Part shown: in pieces, positions 36,484 to 45,143 of the stretch
Layout: the number at the start of each line of letters is the position of its first letter
Position numbering within the stretch: position 1 is the first letter of the stretch
Assembly (NCBI GenBank): GCA_017642935.1
Contig: JAEPOK010000002.1
Location: forward strand, 434,001-498,000
Reading direction: 5' to 3'
Length of the DNA: 64,000 bases
DNA from: Hyphomicrobiales bacterium
Lineage (GTDB): Bacteria > Pseudomonadota > Alphaproteobacteria > Rhizobiales > MH13
Position numbers and translations under genes: made by a program
The notes under the pieces: model-generated
What the model saw: the letters and a program-made list of their open reading frames with translations, nothing else
Told to the model about the DNA's origin: nothing
The model's database searches: none

Positions 36484-37671
36484 ATGACCGACGACGCTTC
36501 GAGCTTAGAGCCCTCCAGTACGGGCCGTCAGATGACGGCCCCTTCCAACCCACAATCGCAAACTGCACGCGCAGCATCTTCGGACGCCCCCTGGGTGAAC
36601 CGATTGTTTGGCTGGCTGAAACCGGCCACGAACGGCACGGATCTGCGCACCGACCTTGAAGACGCGCTGGAGGAAGACCAAGGCATTGGTCATGATTTCT
36701 CTCCCGAAGAACGGTTGATGCTGCGCAACATTTTGCGCCTGCGCGAAACGCGCACCGAAGACGTGATGGTGCCGCGCGCTGATATCGTCGCCATCGATCA
36801 ATTGGTTCCGCTTGGTCAGGTGCTGGAAAACCTGCGCAGTTCCGGCCATTCGCGCATGCCGGTTTTTGATGGTTCGCTCGATCACCCGGTCGGCATGGTC
36901 CACATCAAAGACGTCGTGTCCTATCTGATTGACCGGGCGCGCAACGAGGACACCTCGCCGCGCAATCGCGCGCGGGCGCGCAAAGCCGCGGTCGAGCAGG
37001 GCAGTGGCAAGGCGACAGAGACCGCGCAGGCTGCGGGTTTTGATCTGCGCAAGATCGATCTTGATACCAATTTGAAAGATGCCGGAATCGCTCGCCCGCT
37101 CTTGTTCGTGCCGGCCTCTATGTCGGCGACCGATCTGATGGCGCAGATGCAGGCGAACCGCGTCCAGATGGCGCTGGTGATCGATGAATATGGCGGCACC
37201 GATGGCCTCATCAGCCTGGAAGATCTGATTGAAACCGTCGTGGGCGATATCGAGGACGAGCACGATGATGAGGTCGCGCCGCATTTCGATGCGATCGGCG
37301 ATGGCGGTTATGTGGCCGATGCGCGTGTTCCCATCGAAGACGTTCAGAAGGTTTTCGGCGATCTTTTCGAGATCGACGAGGATGATGCTGATGAGATCGA
37401 TACGTTGGGTGGTCTGGTGTTTACGGCGCTCGGTCGCATTCCGGTGCGTGGCGAGTTGATCGATACGGTCGAAGGGCTCGACATCGAGGTGACGGATGCC
37501 GATCCGCGCCGCATCAAACGCCTAAAGGTCTATCCGGCAGGCCTGCGCCGCCGCGACCCACGCGCACCGCGACGCGCCAGCCGTCCAGCGACGCAGCTTG
37601 ATGGTGACCAGGCCGATCGTGCAGCGAGTGGCCAAGACAACGAGCCGTTCGATCAAGCAACAGGGACCTAA
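36484..37671 (+). CDS. CorC/HlyC-type CBS-domain protein
   Basis: 395 residues. No membrane segments are present, so the DUF21 domain of the integral CorB-like relatives is absent. Two CBS domains occupy about residues 90-160 (EDVMVPRADIVAIDQ) and 205-265 (FVPASMSATDLMAQMQANRVQMALVIDEYGGTDGL), and the CorC_HlyC domain about 275-350. The C-terminal 40 residues are basic and Gln/Asp-rich. Family members are linked to magnesium/cobalt efflux or haemolysin-like activity, but the mechanism is unsettled. The position between ybeY and lnt is conserved. Confidence 0.87.
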   Translation: MTDDASSLEPSSTGRQMTAPSNPQSQTARAASSDAPWVNRLFGWLKPATNGTDLRTDLEDALEEDQGIGHDFSPEERLMLRNILRLRETRTEDVMVPRADIVAIDQLVPLGQVLENLRSSGHSRMPVFDGSLDHPVGMVHIKDVVSYLIDRARNEDTSPRNRARARKAAVEQGSGKATETAQAAGFDLRKIDLDTNLKDAGIARPLLFVPASMSATDLMAQMQANRVQMALVIDEYGGTDGLISLEDLIETVVGDIEDEHDDEVAPHFDAIGDGGYVADARVPIEDVQKVFGDLFEIDEDDADEIDTLGGLVFTALGRIPVRGELIDTVEGLDIEVTDADPRRIKRLKVYPAGLRRRDPRAPRRASRPATQLDGDQADRAASGQDNEPFDQATGT

Positions 37672-37680
37672 CCGGACGCC

Positions 37681-39321
37681 ATGCTGAGCGGTGTGCACGC
37701 CATCGCGGACGGCCTGGTTCTGATGCATGGATGGCGCAGGCTGGCCGCGGCGTTTTTTGCCGGTGCCGTGAGCGTGCTGGCGATGCCACCGCTGTTTATT
37801 GCCCCGGTCCTTTGGCTCACGCTGCCCGCTCTTGTGCTGTTGCTTGATGGCGCCGATGCAGATCCAGCGCCCGCGAAAAACAGCCGCTGGATATCCCGCC
37901 TCATCGGGCCCTCGTTTGCCGTCGGCTGGTGGTTCGGCTTCGGGTTTTTTCTGGCAGGGCTTTATTGGATTGGCGAAGCGCTTCTGGTGGATGCTGCTGC
38001 CCATGGCTGGCTCATCCCCTTCGCACTGACATTGATCCCCGGCGGCCTGGCGCTTTTTATCGCGCTGCCTTGCGCGATCGCCGGGCGGTTTTGGAGCACC
38101 GGCTTTTCCCGAGTCGGCATGCTCGCCTGCCTACTGGCAGTCTTTGAAGCCTTGCGCGGCGTGCTATTCACCGGGTTCCCCTGGAATGGCTTCCACAGCG
38201 CGCTCGGCCTGCACGACGGTTTGCTGCAAGGCCTGTCTTTGACCGGCCCGCTGGCGGCGAGCCTCCTGGTGTTGCTCGTAGCAATGGTGCCAACAGGACT
38301 TTGGCCACGCGACGTGGTCGGACGTGGCTCGCGTGTCGCAGCGCTCGCTTGCGTCTTCGCCTTGATCGTGTGGGCAAGTTACGGCGCGCTGCGGCTAGCT
38401 GGAACATCACCAGAGATGGTTCCCGATGTTGCGATGCGGATCGTCCAGCCCAACATTGCCCAAGACGAGAAATGGGACCCCACCCTTCGCGAGGCCCATG
38501 TCGCGACGCTGCTTGAGCTGACCACGCGACAGACGGGCGCTGAACAATTGGGTGTTTTGGGTGTCAGCCATGTTGTTTGGCCGGAATCCGCGTTCCCTTT
38601 CCTGCTGACGCAACGCCCTGACGTGTTGGCGGCCATCGGCCAGACCTTACCTCTCGGGGTCAATCTGCTGTCAGGCGCCATCCGCGCCGAGCCGCGGGGA
38701 AGCGATGCTCGGGTTTTCTACAATTCGGTCTACGCGCTCAACGATCGCGGCGAGATCGTCGATGCCTATGACAAGGTGCGCTTGGTGCCGTTTGGTGAGC
38801 AGCTTCCGTTCGCCGATCTCATCGACCGAATCGGGCTGCGCCCATTGGTGTCAGCTCCCGCCGGTTTTGTGGCCGGTTCTGGCGCGGACACATTGCGGTC
38901 GACTAATGGTTTAGCTGGCTTAGCGCTCGTTTGTTACGAAGCGATCTTCACCGGATTTGTGCGTGAGGGCGTGCAAACGAATCAGCCCGACTATCTGCTC
39001 AACGTCACAAATGATGCCTGGTTCGGGTCTAGCGCCGGTCCGCACCAACATTTTTTTCAGGCGCGTCTGCGATCAGTGGAAACCGGCTTACCACTTGTAC
39101 GCGCGGCCAACACCGGCATCAGCGCAATGGTTGATCCTTACGGTCGTGTCACTAATGCACTGGGTATCAACGAACAGGGCGTCATTGACGTTGCGCTCCC
39201 AGAAGCTTTGCCGACAACTTTTTTTGTCCGCTTGGGAAATACGCCGTTTTGGCTTATACTCGCTATGATTTTAGCATCTTCTTATTACTACCAGGGGAAG
39301 CAAAAACCGGTTTTAGCTTGA
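37681..39321 (+). CDS. lnt: Apolipoprotein N-acyltransferase
   Basis: 546 residues. Six or so N-terminal membrane segments precede a nitrilase-fold domain with an intact Glu-Lys-Cys triad: Glu302 in WPESAFPF, Lys365 in DKVRLVPFGE and Cys418 in LVCYEAIF. A last membrane helix ends the protein. Lnt adds the third acyl chain to lipoproteins in the inner membrane. The Sinorhizobium homologue was described as actA, needed for acid tolerance. The 3' end (from about 39200) is markedly AT-richer than the rest. Confidence 0.96.
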   Translation: MLSGVHAIADGLVLMHGWRRLAAAFFAGAVSVLAMPPLFIAPVLWLTLPALVLLLDGADADPAPAKNSRWISRLIGPSFAVGWWFGFGFFLAGLYWIGEALLVDAAAHGWLIPFALTLIPGGLALFIALPCAIAGRFWSTGFSRVGMLACLLAVFEALRGVLFTGFPWNGFHSALGLHDGLLQGLSLTGPLAASLLVLLVAMVPTGLWPRDVVGRGSRVAALACVFALIVWASYGALRLAGTSPEMVPDVAMRIVQPNIAQDEKWDPTLREAHVATLLELTTRQTGAEQLGVLGVSHVVWPESAFPFLLTQRPDVLAAIGQTLPLGVNLLSGAIRAEPRGSDARVFYNSVYALNDRGEIVDAYDKVRLVPFGEQLPFADLIDRIGLRPLVSAPAGFVAGSGADTLRSTNGLAGLALVCYEAIFTGFVREGVQTNQPDYLLNVTNDAWFGSSAGPHQHFFQARLRSVETGLPLVRAANTGISAMVDPYGRVTNALGINEQGVIDVALPEALPTTFFVRLGNTPFWLILAMILASSYYYQGKQKPVLA

Positions 39322-39443
39322 GTCAAAGCCTCTTGCTTTATACACCTATAGTGTCATTCATGAACTAAAGTACCCATTCACTTGTGCACGAAAGGACCTG
39401 CACGTTCCGTAAGGGCATGCGGGGTATGGTCAAAGTCTACCCT

Positions 39444-39884
39444 ATGGCTAACAAACGAGCGCCTAACCCAGTTGATGTCCATGTTGGTACCCGACTGCGC
39501 ATGCGTCGCATGATGCTTTCGGTGAGCCAGGAAAAACTTGGCGAGGCGCTCGGCGTTTCGTTCCAACAAATCCAGAAATACGAAAAAGGAACGAATCGTA
39601 TTGGCGCCGGTCGCCTGCGCGACATCGCCAACGAGCTGAAAGTTCCGATCTCTTATTTCTATGACGATCTGCCCGGTGAACAACCGGCCCTCGGCTTTGC
39701 CGAAGGCGGCGTCAGCTATGTTTCGGAACTGCTGACATCATCAGATGGTGTGGAGCTGACCCGGGCTTTTCTCCGCGTGAAGGACCCAGCCATTCGCCGC
39801 CGTATCGTTGAACTTGTGAAATCGATCGCCGGCCAGGATGAGTCCAACGGAGCGCCTGTCCAAAAGCCGGCATCCAACGGCTAA
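39444..39884 (+). CDS. XRE-family regulator next to lnt (PhrR-like)
   Basis: 146 residues from ATG 39444 (MANKRAPNPVDVHVG), the start that matches relatives; in-frame starts at 39426 and GTG 39384 are alternatives. The helix-turn-helix is RLRMRRMMLSVSQEKLGEALGVSFQQIQKYEKGTNRIGAGRL, a very conserved alphaproteobacterial block. The C-terminal part (about 85-130) is a helical region (VKDPAIRRRIVELVKSIAG). In Sinorhizobium an acid-inducible regulator, phrR, lies beside actA/lnt; the same arrangement here supports homology, although function is inferred. Upstream are TTGAGT (39318) and TATACA (39339) with a short 15-base spacing. Confidence 0.85.
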   Translation: MANKRAPNPVDVHVGTRLRMRRMMLSVSQEKLGEALGVSFQQIQKYEKGTNRIGAGRLRDIANELKVPISYFYDDLPGEQPALGFAEGGVSYVSELLTSSDGVELTRAFLRVKDPAIRRRIVELVKSIAGQDESNGAPVQKPASNG

Positions 39885-40035
39885 CGCCAGCGATTCGTCG
39901 GCGGCCGTTCTTTGGCTGGCCGTCGACGCGACCCGGCAACTCTTGATTTCGAACCATCGCGATGGCATGACACCGCCCATCCGTTTTGACGAACGAGCGT
40001 TTGTTTTAACGAACGCCGTTTGATCGGATGATCGC

Positions 40036-40053
40036 GCGTGGGTTTCCCCACGC
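40036..40053 (+). promoter_or_regulatory. Leader hairpin upstream of metK
   Basis: GCGTGGG (40036-40042) and CCCACGC (40047-40053) form a perfect seven-base stem with a TTTC loop, 32 bases before the metK ATG. The position suggests a leader element, but the sequence does not match the SAM-II or SAM/SAH riboswitch consensus that I know, and no T-run follows. It may simply affect translation. Confidence 0.3.
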
Positions 40054-40084
40054 ACCCTCTACCCCAGTTCCGGGATGCTCTTTC

Positions 40085-41281
40085 ATGGCGCGCTCCTCCT
40101 ATCTCTTCACCAGCGAATCGGTTTCTGAAGGCCATCCCGACAAGGTTTGTGACCGGATTTCCGACGAAATCGTCGATCTCTATTTCCGTACCGCGCTGAC
40201 TGAGGGCATGGACCCCTGGCAGGTTCGCGTGGCTGCCGAGACGCTGACCACAACCAACCGCGTTGTGATTGCTGGTGAAACGCGTGGTCCGGCCTCGATC
40301 GGCCGGGAGCTGGTTGAAGAGGTTGCGCGCGCAGCGATCAAAGACATTGGCTATGAGCAGGATGGGTTCCACTGGAACATGGCCAATGTCGAAGTGCTGT
40401 TGCACGGCCAATCTGCCCATATCGCGCAGGGTGTCGATGCGGCGGGCAATAAGGATGAGGGCGCCGGCGACCAAGGCATCATGTTCGGTTATGCCTGCCG
40501 CGAGACGCCCGATTTGATGCCGGCGCCGATTTATTACGCCCACAAGATCTTGGAGCGGCTGGCGCAGGCGCGCAAATCCGGCGAGGCTGCCGTGCTTGGT
40601 CCAGATTCCAAGAGCCAGGTCACGCTCGCCTATGAAAACGGCATGCCGGTGCGGGCAACATCGATTGTTGTCTCCACCCAGCATTTGGACGCGGCCATGA
40701 CGTCGGCCGATGTGCAGGCCGTGGTCGAGCCCTATGTGCGCGAAGTCCTGCCAGACGGATGGGTTACCGACGAAACAGTGTGGCACGTGAACCCGACCGG
40801 TGCGTTCGTGATCGGTGGGCCGGACGGCGATTGCGGCCTGACGGGTCGAAAGATCATTGTTGATACCTACGGCGGCGCGGCGGCCCATGGCGGCGGAGCG
40901 TTTTCGGGCAAGGATCCCACCAAAGTTGACCGCTCGGCAGCCTATGCGGCGCGCTATCTGGCGAAAAACGTGGTGGCTGCCGATTTGGCCGAATGGGCGC
41001 AGATCCAGCTTTCCTATGCGATTGGTGTAGCCCAACCTTTGTCGATCTACATCGACACCGGCGGCACAGCGAACGTCGATGAAGCCAAGCTCGAAGCCGC
41101 GCTCGGCGAGGTGATGGACCTCTCCCCACGCGGTATCCGCGCCCATCTTGATCTCAACAAGCCGATTTTCGCGCGCACCGCCGCTTATGGCCACTTTGGC
41201 CGCGATACCGACGCCGATGGTGGTTTCTCCTGGGAAAAACTCGATCTTGTCGATGATCTCAAGGCGGCCGTTGCCGGTTAA
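40085..41281 (+). CDS. metK: S-adenosylmethionine synthetase
   Basis: 398 residues from ATG 40085 ([21 protein letters not shown]); the ATG 19 codons upstream gives an unrelated extension. Conserved blocks include GEGHPDK-like [27 protein letters not shown] and the phosphate loop [19 protein letters not shown]. It makes SAM from methionine and ATP; SAM users in this window include Cfa, the FkbM protein, TrmB, MiaB and RsmI. The last 29 bases overlap trmB. Confidence 0.97.
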   Translation: MARSSYLFTSESVSEGHPDKVCDRISDEIVDLYFRTALTEGMDPWQVRVAAETLTTTNRVVIAGETRGPASIGRELVEEVARAAIKDIGYEQDGFHWNMANVEVLLHGQSAHIAQGVDAAGNKDEGAGDQGIMFGYACRETPDLMPAPIYYAHKILERLAQARKSGEAAVLGPDSKSQVTLAYENGMPVRATSIVVSTQHLDAAMTSADVQAVVEPYVREVLPDGWVTDETVWHVNPTGAFVIGGPDGDCGLTGRKIIVDTYGGAAAHGGGAFSGKDPTKVDRSAAYAARYLAKNVVAADLAEWAQIQLSYAIGVAQPLSIYIDTGGTANVDEAKLEAALGEVMDLSPRGIRAHLDLNKPIFARTAAYGHFGRDTDADGGFSWEKLDLVDDLKAAVAG

Positions 41282-41981
41282 GGACGATCCTTCCAAGGAA
41301 CGCTCGCGCGGTCTTCTCTACGGCCGGCGCAAGGGCAAGACGCTGCGTGATGCCAGGGCCAAAGCCTATGAGGAGGGCCTGGCGCGTCACGCGCTCGACC
41401 TTTCCAAGCCCTGCACCGCCTGGGAGAGCCTGTTTGACGCGCCGGTCAGCAGACTGGCGCTTGAGATCGGCTTTGGCGGCGGCGAGCATCTGCTGCACCA
41501 GTTGGACCAACAACCAGTGACGGGCTTCATTGGCTGCGAGCCCTTCGTCAATGGCATGGCGCGGCTGCTCGATGACGCGCAACGCCATGAGGGGCGCGAC
41601 CGCCTGCGCGTCCATGAAGGCGATGCGCGTGAGGTGATCGCCTGGCTTCCCGATGCCTGCCTTGATCTTGTTTACCTGCTCTATCCCGATCCCTGGCCGA
41701 AACTGAAACACGAAAAGCGCCGCTTCATGGGCCTTGATACGCTCGATCTTCTACACCCGAAGATGAAGCCTGGCGCAGAGCTGCGCGTCGCCAGCGATAT
41801 CGATGTCTATAAAGCGACGACGATCAAGGCCGGAAATGCGCATCCCGGGTTTGAGCGGTCGGACCGGAATACAGCTGAGCCCTGGGAGGATTGGACGCGC
41901 ACGCGGTATGAGGCCAAGGCCATTCGGGAAGGGCGAACCCCGGCTTACTTCTCATTTTTTGCCAAAGTGTTGCCGCAATAA
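41253..41981 (+). CDS. trmB: tRNA (guanine-N7-)-methyltransferase
   Basis: 242 residues from ATG 41253, inside the end of metK. Longer frames extend further into metK and are less likely. [16 protein letters not shown] is the SAM motif, and [18 protein letters not shown] is the TrmB signature for the substrate pocket. It methylates G46 of tRNA. The ~20 residues before [13 protein letters not shown] are variable in the family, so the exact start is uncertain. Confidence 0.93.
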   Translation: MISRRPLPVKDDPSKERSRGLLYGRRKGKTLRDARAKAYEEGLARHALDLSKPCTAWESLFDAPVSRLALEIGFGGGEHLLHQLDQQPVTGFIGCEPFVNGMARLLDDAQRHEGRDRLRVHEGDAREVIAWLPDACLDLVYLLYPDPWPKLKHEKRRFMGLDTLDLLHPKMKPGAELRVASDIDVYKATTIKAGNAHPGFERSDRNTAEPWEDWTRTRYEAKAIREGRTPAYFSFFAKVLPQ

Positions 41982-42054
41982 CACAAAGCTCTTGCACCCT
42001 TGGCACTTTTGACCTATCTTTCCTCCAACACCTTCATCGTCAGACATCTGATTA

Positions 42055-42083
42055 GGGTGGGTCCCGCGCGGACCCGCCCTTTT
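42055..42083 (+). terminator. Terminator-like hairpin between trmB and rimP
   Basis: GGGTGGGTCC (42055-42064) pairs with GGACCCGCCC (42070-42079), with one G-T pair and a CGCGC loop, then TTTT. It separates the metK-trmB unit from the rimP-nusA-infB operon, 33 bases before the rimP ATG. Being so close to rimP it could also act as a leader attenuator of the nusA operon, which is autoregulated in other bacteria. Confidence 0.7.
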
Positions 42084-42115
42084 CGTTTGGCACAAGCCTT
42101 TCCACCAGGACCTAT

Positions 42116-42754
42116 ATGACCGCACCGGAAATCGACACCAGCAACGATGCCAACACCGCGCGTGTTGTACGTGAGACTGGTCTTGCTGCGCGCGTTGCCG
42201 CGATTGTCGAGCCGGCGATTGAAGGGCTGGGCTACCGCTTGGTGCGCGTGAAGATCTCCGGACAAAACGGCTGCACGGTTCAGATCATGGCGGAGCGACC
42301 CGACGGCACCTTCACGATCGAGGATTGTGAAGCGGTGAGCCGCGATGTTTCACCGGTGCTCGACGTCGATGATCCGGTGAAGACCGCCTATCATCTAGAA
42401 GTGTCCTCGCCCGGTATAGACCGGCCCCTGGTTCGGCCGATCGATTTTGTGCGTGCGGTCGGTCACGATGCGAAAATTGAACTTTCACGACCCATCGACA
42501 CCGGAACCGGCGAGAACCGCCGGCGCTATCGCGGCCTTATCCATGCCGCTCTCGATGAGACCGTAGAAATCACCATCGATGCAACCGGCGGCGCACTGAC
42601 CGTTGCGCTGCCCTATGACGCCATCGAAGACGCCCGTTTGGTGATGACCGATGCTTTGATCGAGGCTGCTCAGAAGGCGCAAGACGCTGCGGCCGCCGAC
42701 ACCAATGACAATGACAGCAACAATGACGAGAACAACACCGGCAACCACGCCTAA
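42116..42754 (+). CDS. rimP: Ribosome maturation factor RimP
   Basis: 212 residues. The RimP domains are seen in [35 protein letters not shown] (diagnostic) and the C-terminal SH3-like domain with [14 protein letters not shown]. It assists 30S assembly. The last 20 residues are an Asp/Asn-rich low-complexity tail absent from E. coli RimP. It opens the conserved rimP-nusA-ylxR-infB-rbfA-truB operon; nusA starts 30 bases later. Confidence 0.94.
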   Translation: MTAPEIDTSNDANTARVVRETGLAARVAAIVEPAIEGLGYRLVRVKISGQNGCTVQIMAERPDGTFTIEDCEAVSRDVSPVLDVDDPVKTAYHLEVSSPGIDRPLVRPIDFVRAVGHDAKIELSRPIDTGTGENRRRYRGLIHAALDETVEITIDATGGALTVALPYDAIEDARLVMTDALIEAAQKAQDAAAADTNDNDSNNDENNTGNHA

Positions 42755-42784
42755 ACGCGTACCGGTGATCTAAGGAGAAGGCCC

Positions 42785-44413
42785 ATGGCCGTCAGTGCTA
42801 ACCGACTGGAATTGTTGCAGATCGCCGATGCGGTCGCGCGCGAAAAGTCGATTGACCGTGAGATCGTGATTTCCGCCATGGAAGACGCGATGGCGAAGGC
42901 CGCCCGCGCCCGCTATGGCTCGGAAACAGATATCCGCGCGACGATCAACCCGAAAACCGGTGAGTTGAAGCTGCAGCGCCTCATCCATGTGGTCGAAGAG
43001 GTGGAAAATCCCGACGCTCAGATGACCGTTGCCGATGCTAAGCACACGCTGCCCGACGCCGAAGTCGGATCGGTGATCTCCGAAGTGCTGCCACCGCTCG
43101 ATTTTGGCCGCATCGCCGCGCAGTCGGCCAAGCAGGTTATTGTGCAGAAAGTGCGCGAAGCTGAACGCGATCGTCAGTTCGAAGAGTTCAAGGATCGCAT
43201 CGGCGAGATCGTCAACGGAACGGTCAAGCGCGTTGAATATGGTAATGTGATTGTCGATCTTGGTCGTGGTGAAGCGATGCTGCGCCGCGATGAGCTGATC
43301 CCGCGTGAAATCTTCAAATATGGCGACCGCGTGCGGGCCTATGTGCTCGATGTGCGTCGCGAACAGCGCGGCCCGCAAATTTTCCTCTCACGCACGCACC
43401 CCATGTTCATGGTGAAGCTGTTCACCATGGAAGTGCCGGAAATCTACGACGGCGTCATCGAAATCAAACGCGTTGCCCGCGATCCGGGTTCGCGCGCCAA
43501 GATTGGCGTGATTTCAAACGACAGCTCCATTGATCCAGTGGGCGCCTGTGTTGGTATGCGCGGTTCGCGCGTCCAGGCCGTGGTGCAGGAACTTCAGGGC
43601 GAGCGCATCGACATCATTCCTTGGTCACCCGATGAGGCGACCTTCCTCGTCAATGCGTTGCAGCCGGCCGAAGTTGCTAAAGTTGTGCTCGATGAAGACA
43701 CGCGGCGTATTGAAGTTGTGGTGCCGGAGGACCAACTGTCCCTTGCGATCGGTCGCCGCGGACAGAATGTGCGCTTGGCCTCTCAGCTGACCGGTTGGGA
43801 TATCGACATCATGACCGAGGATGAAGAATCCAACCGTCGCCAGAAAGAGTTCGCCGAACGGTCCGATCTGTTCGTCAACGCACTCAATGTCGATGAAGTG
43901 GTTGGCCAGCTGTTGGCGTCCGAAGGCTTCGCGACCATGGAAGAGATTGCCTATGTGGAACGCGATGAAATCGCGACCATTGAAGGTTTTGACGATGAAA
44001 CCGCCGACGAACTTCAAGCCCGCGCACGCGAGTATCTTGACGAGTTGGAAGCCAAAGCCGATGCGGAGCGTCGCGAACTTGGCGTGGAAGACACGCTGCG
44101 TCAGATCGACGGACTGACGACGCCGATGCTAGTGGCCCTTGGCAAGGATGAGGTGAAGACCATCGAGGACTTTGCCGGCTGTGCAACGGACGACCTGGTT
44201 GGTTGGAACGAGCGCAAGGATGGCGAAGTGGTTCGCTTCCCCGGCGCTCTTTCGGATTTCGACGTTTCGAAGACCGATGCCGAAGCGATGATCATGCAGG
44301 CGCGCGTTGCTGCCGGTTGGATCACAGCTGAAGAACTGATGGCGCAAAACGCCGAAGACGTCGAAGGCGAAACGGCCAACGAAGCCACGGAAGAAGAAGG
44401 AGCTCCCGCGTAA
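42785..44413 (+). CDS. nusA: Transcription termination/antitermination protein NusA
   Basis: 542 residues. The N-terminal RNA-polymerase-binding domain (LLQIADAVAREKSIDREIVISAMEDAM) is followed by the S1 domain (GEIVNGTVKRVEYGNVIVDLGRGEAML), KH1 (SRAKIGVISNDSSIDPVGACVGMRGSRVQ) and KH2 (LSLAIGRRGQNVRLASQLTGWDI). The C-terminal part carries helix-hairpin-helix-type acidic repeats, as in other alphaproteobacteria. GGAGAAGGCCC precedes the ATG. It controls pausing and termination. Confidence 0.97.
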   Translation: MAVSANRLELLQIADAVAREKSIDREIVISAMEDAMAKAARARYGSETDIRATINPKTGELKLQRLIHVVEEVENPDAQMTVADAKHTLPDAEVGSVISEVLPPLDFGRIAAQSAKQVIVQKVREAERDRQFEEFKDRIGEIVNGTVKRVEYGNVIVDLGRGEAMLRRDELIPREIFKYGDRVRAYVLDVRREQRGPQIFLSRTHPMFMVKLFTMEVPEIYDGVIEIKRVARDPGSRAKIGVISNDSSIDPVGACVGMRGSRVQAVVQELQGERIDIIPWSPDEATFLVNALQPAEVAKVVLDEDTRRIEVVVPEDQLSLAIGRRGQNVRLASQLTGWDIDIMTEDEESNRRQKEFAERSDLFVNALNVDEVVGQLLASEGFATMEEIAYVERDEIATIEGFDDETADELQARAREYLDELEAKADAERRELGVEDTLRQIDGLTTPMLVALGKDEVKTIEDFAGCATDDLVGWNERKDGEVVRFPGALSDFDVSKTDAEAMIMQARVAAGWITAEELMAQNAEDVEGETANEATEEEGAPA

Positions 44414-44456
44414 GCGGGGCTCTTTCGGTGATGAGCACAAGGGTTCAGATCAGAGT

Positions 44457-45143
44457 ATGGCAAACGCCAAGGCGAGCAAGACAGGCGAGGCTGCGCGCGA
44501 GCGCATGTGCATCGTCACGCGCCAACGCGCCGATGACGTTGATCTGATCCGCTTTGTGCTCGACCCCAATGGGGTCGTTGTTCCCGATGTCAAAGCCGTG
44601 TTACCGGGCCGTGGCGCCTGGGTGACGGCACGGCGCGATGTGTTGGCGCAGGCGGTCAAACGCAAAGCGTTTTCGCGTGCGCTGAAATCGGACGTGGCGC
44701 CCGGCGGACTTGATGATATTATTGAGCGGACGAACCATGTGCTGCATCAGCAAGCGCGTGGGTCCTTGGCGCTGGCGCGCAAGGCGGGGCTCGTCGTCAA
44801 TGGCTTTGCGAAAGTCGAAAGCGCGCTGAAAAGCGGCAAGGCCCATGCTTTGCTGCACGCAACCGACGCGGGCGCCGATGGCGTGATGAAATTGGACCGG
44901 CTTGCAGGCCATGTGGGCGTGCCGGTTTTACGTGTTTTACCACACGGCGAAATGGGTTTGGCATTAGGGCTGGAACATGTGATACATGCGGCCCTTCTAG
45001 ACGGTCCGGGTGCTGCGCGGTTTCTCGCCCCCTTACGGCGGCTTGAAGCCTATGGCTATGGCAGCGATGTGCCAGGCAACAGCATTGATGGATCAACGCA
45101 GCGGGCGGAAGGCTCGGTGCTGGGAGACAAGACGGCAGTATGA
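44457..45143 (+). CDS. YlxR-L7Ae-like fusion RNA-binding protein
   Basis: 228 residues. The first 90 form a YlxR (DUF448) domain ([42 protein letters not shown], with the GRGAW motif). The second part resembles the L7Ae/YlxQ fold ([42 protein letters not shown]). In Firmicutes ylxR and ylxQ are separate genes at this position between nusA and infB; in alphaproteobacteria they are often fused as here. Its role in RNA binding or transcription is not settled. It overlaps infB by four bases. Confidence 0.9.
   Translation: MANAKASKTGEAARERMCIVTRQRADDVDLIRFVLDPNGVVVPDVKAVLPGRGAWVTARRDVLAQAVKRKAFSRALKSDVAPGGLDDIIERTNHVLHQQARGSLALARKAGLVVNGFAKVESALKSGKAHALLHATDAGADGVMKLDRLAGHVGVPVLRVLPHGEMGLALGLEHVIHAALLDGPGAARFLAPLRRLEAYGYGSDVPGNSIDGSTQRAEGSVLGDKTAV

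Noticed and set aside
39885-40084. SAM riboswitch upstream of metK
   Set aside because: I compared by eye with SAM-II and SAM/SAH consensus features; only a generic seven-base hairpin is present, so no riboswitch is called.
39881-41296. 471-codon open frame antisense to metK
   Set aside because: Covers metK on the opposite strand and has no protein-family feature.
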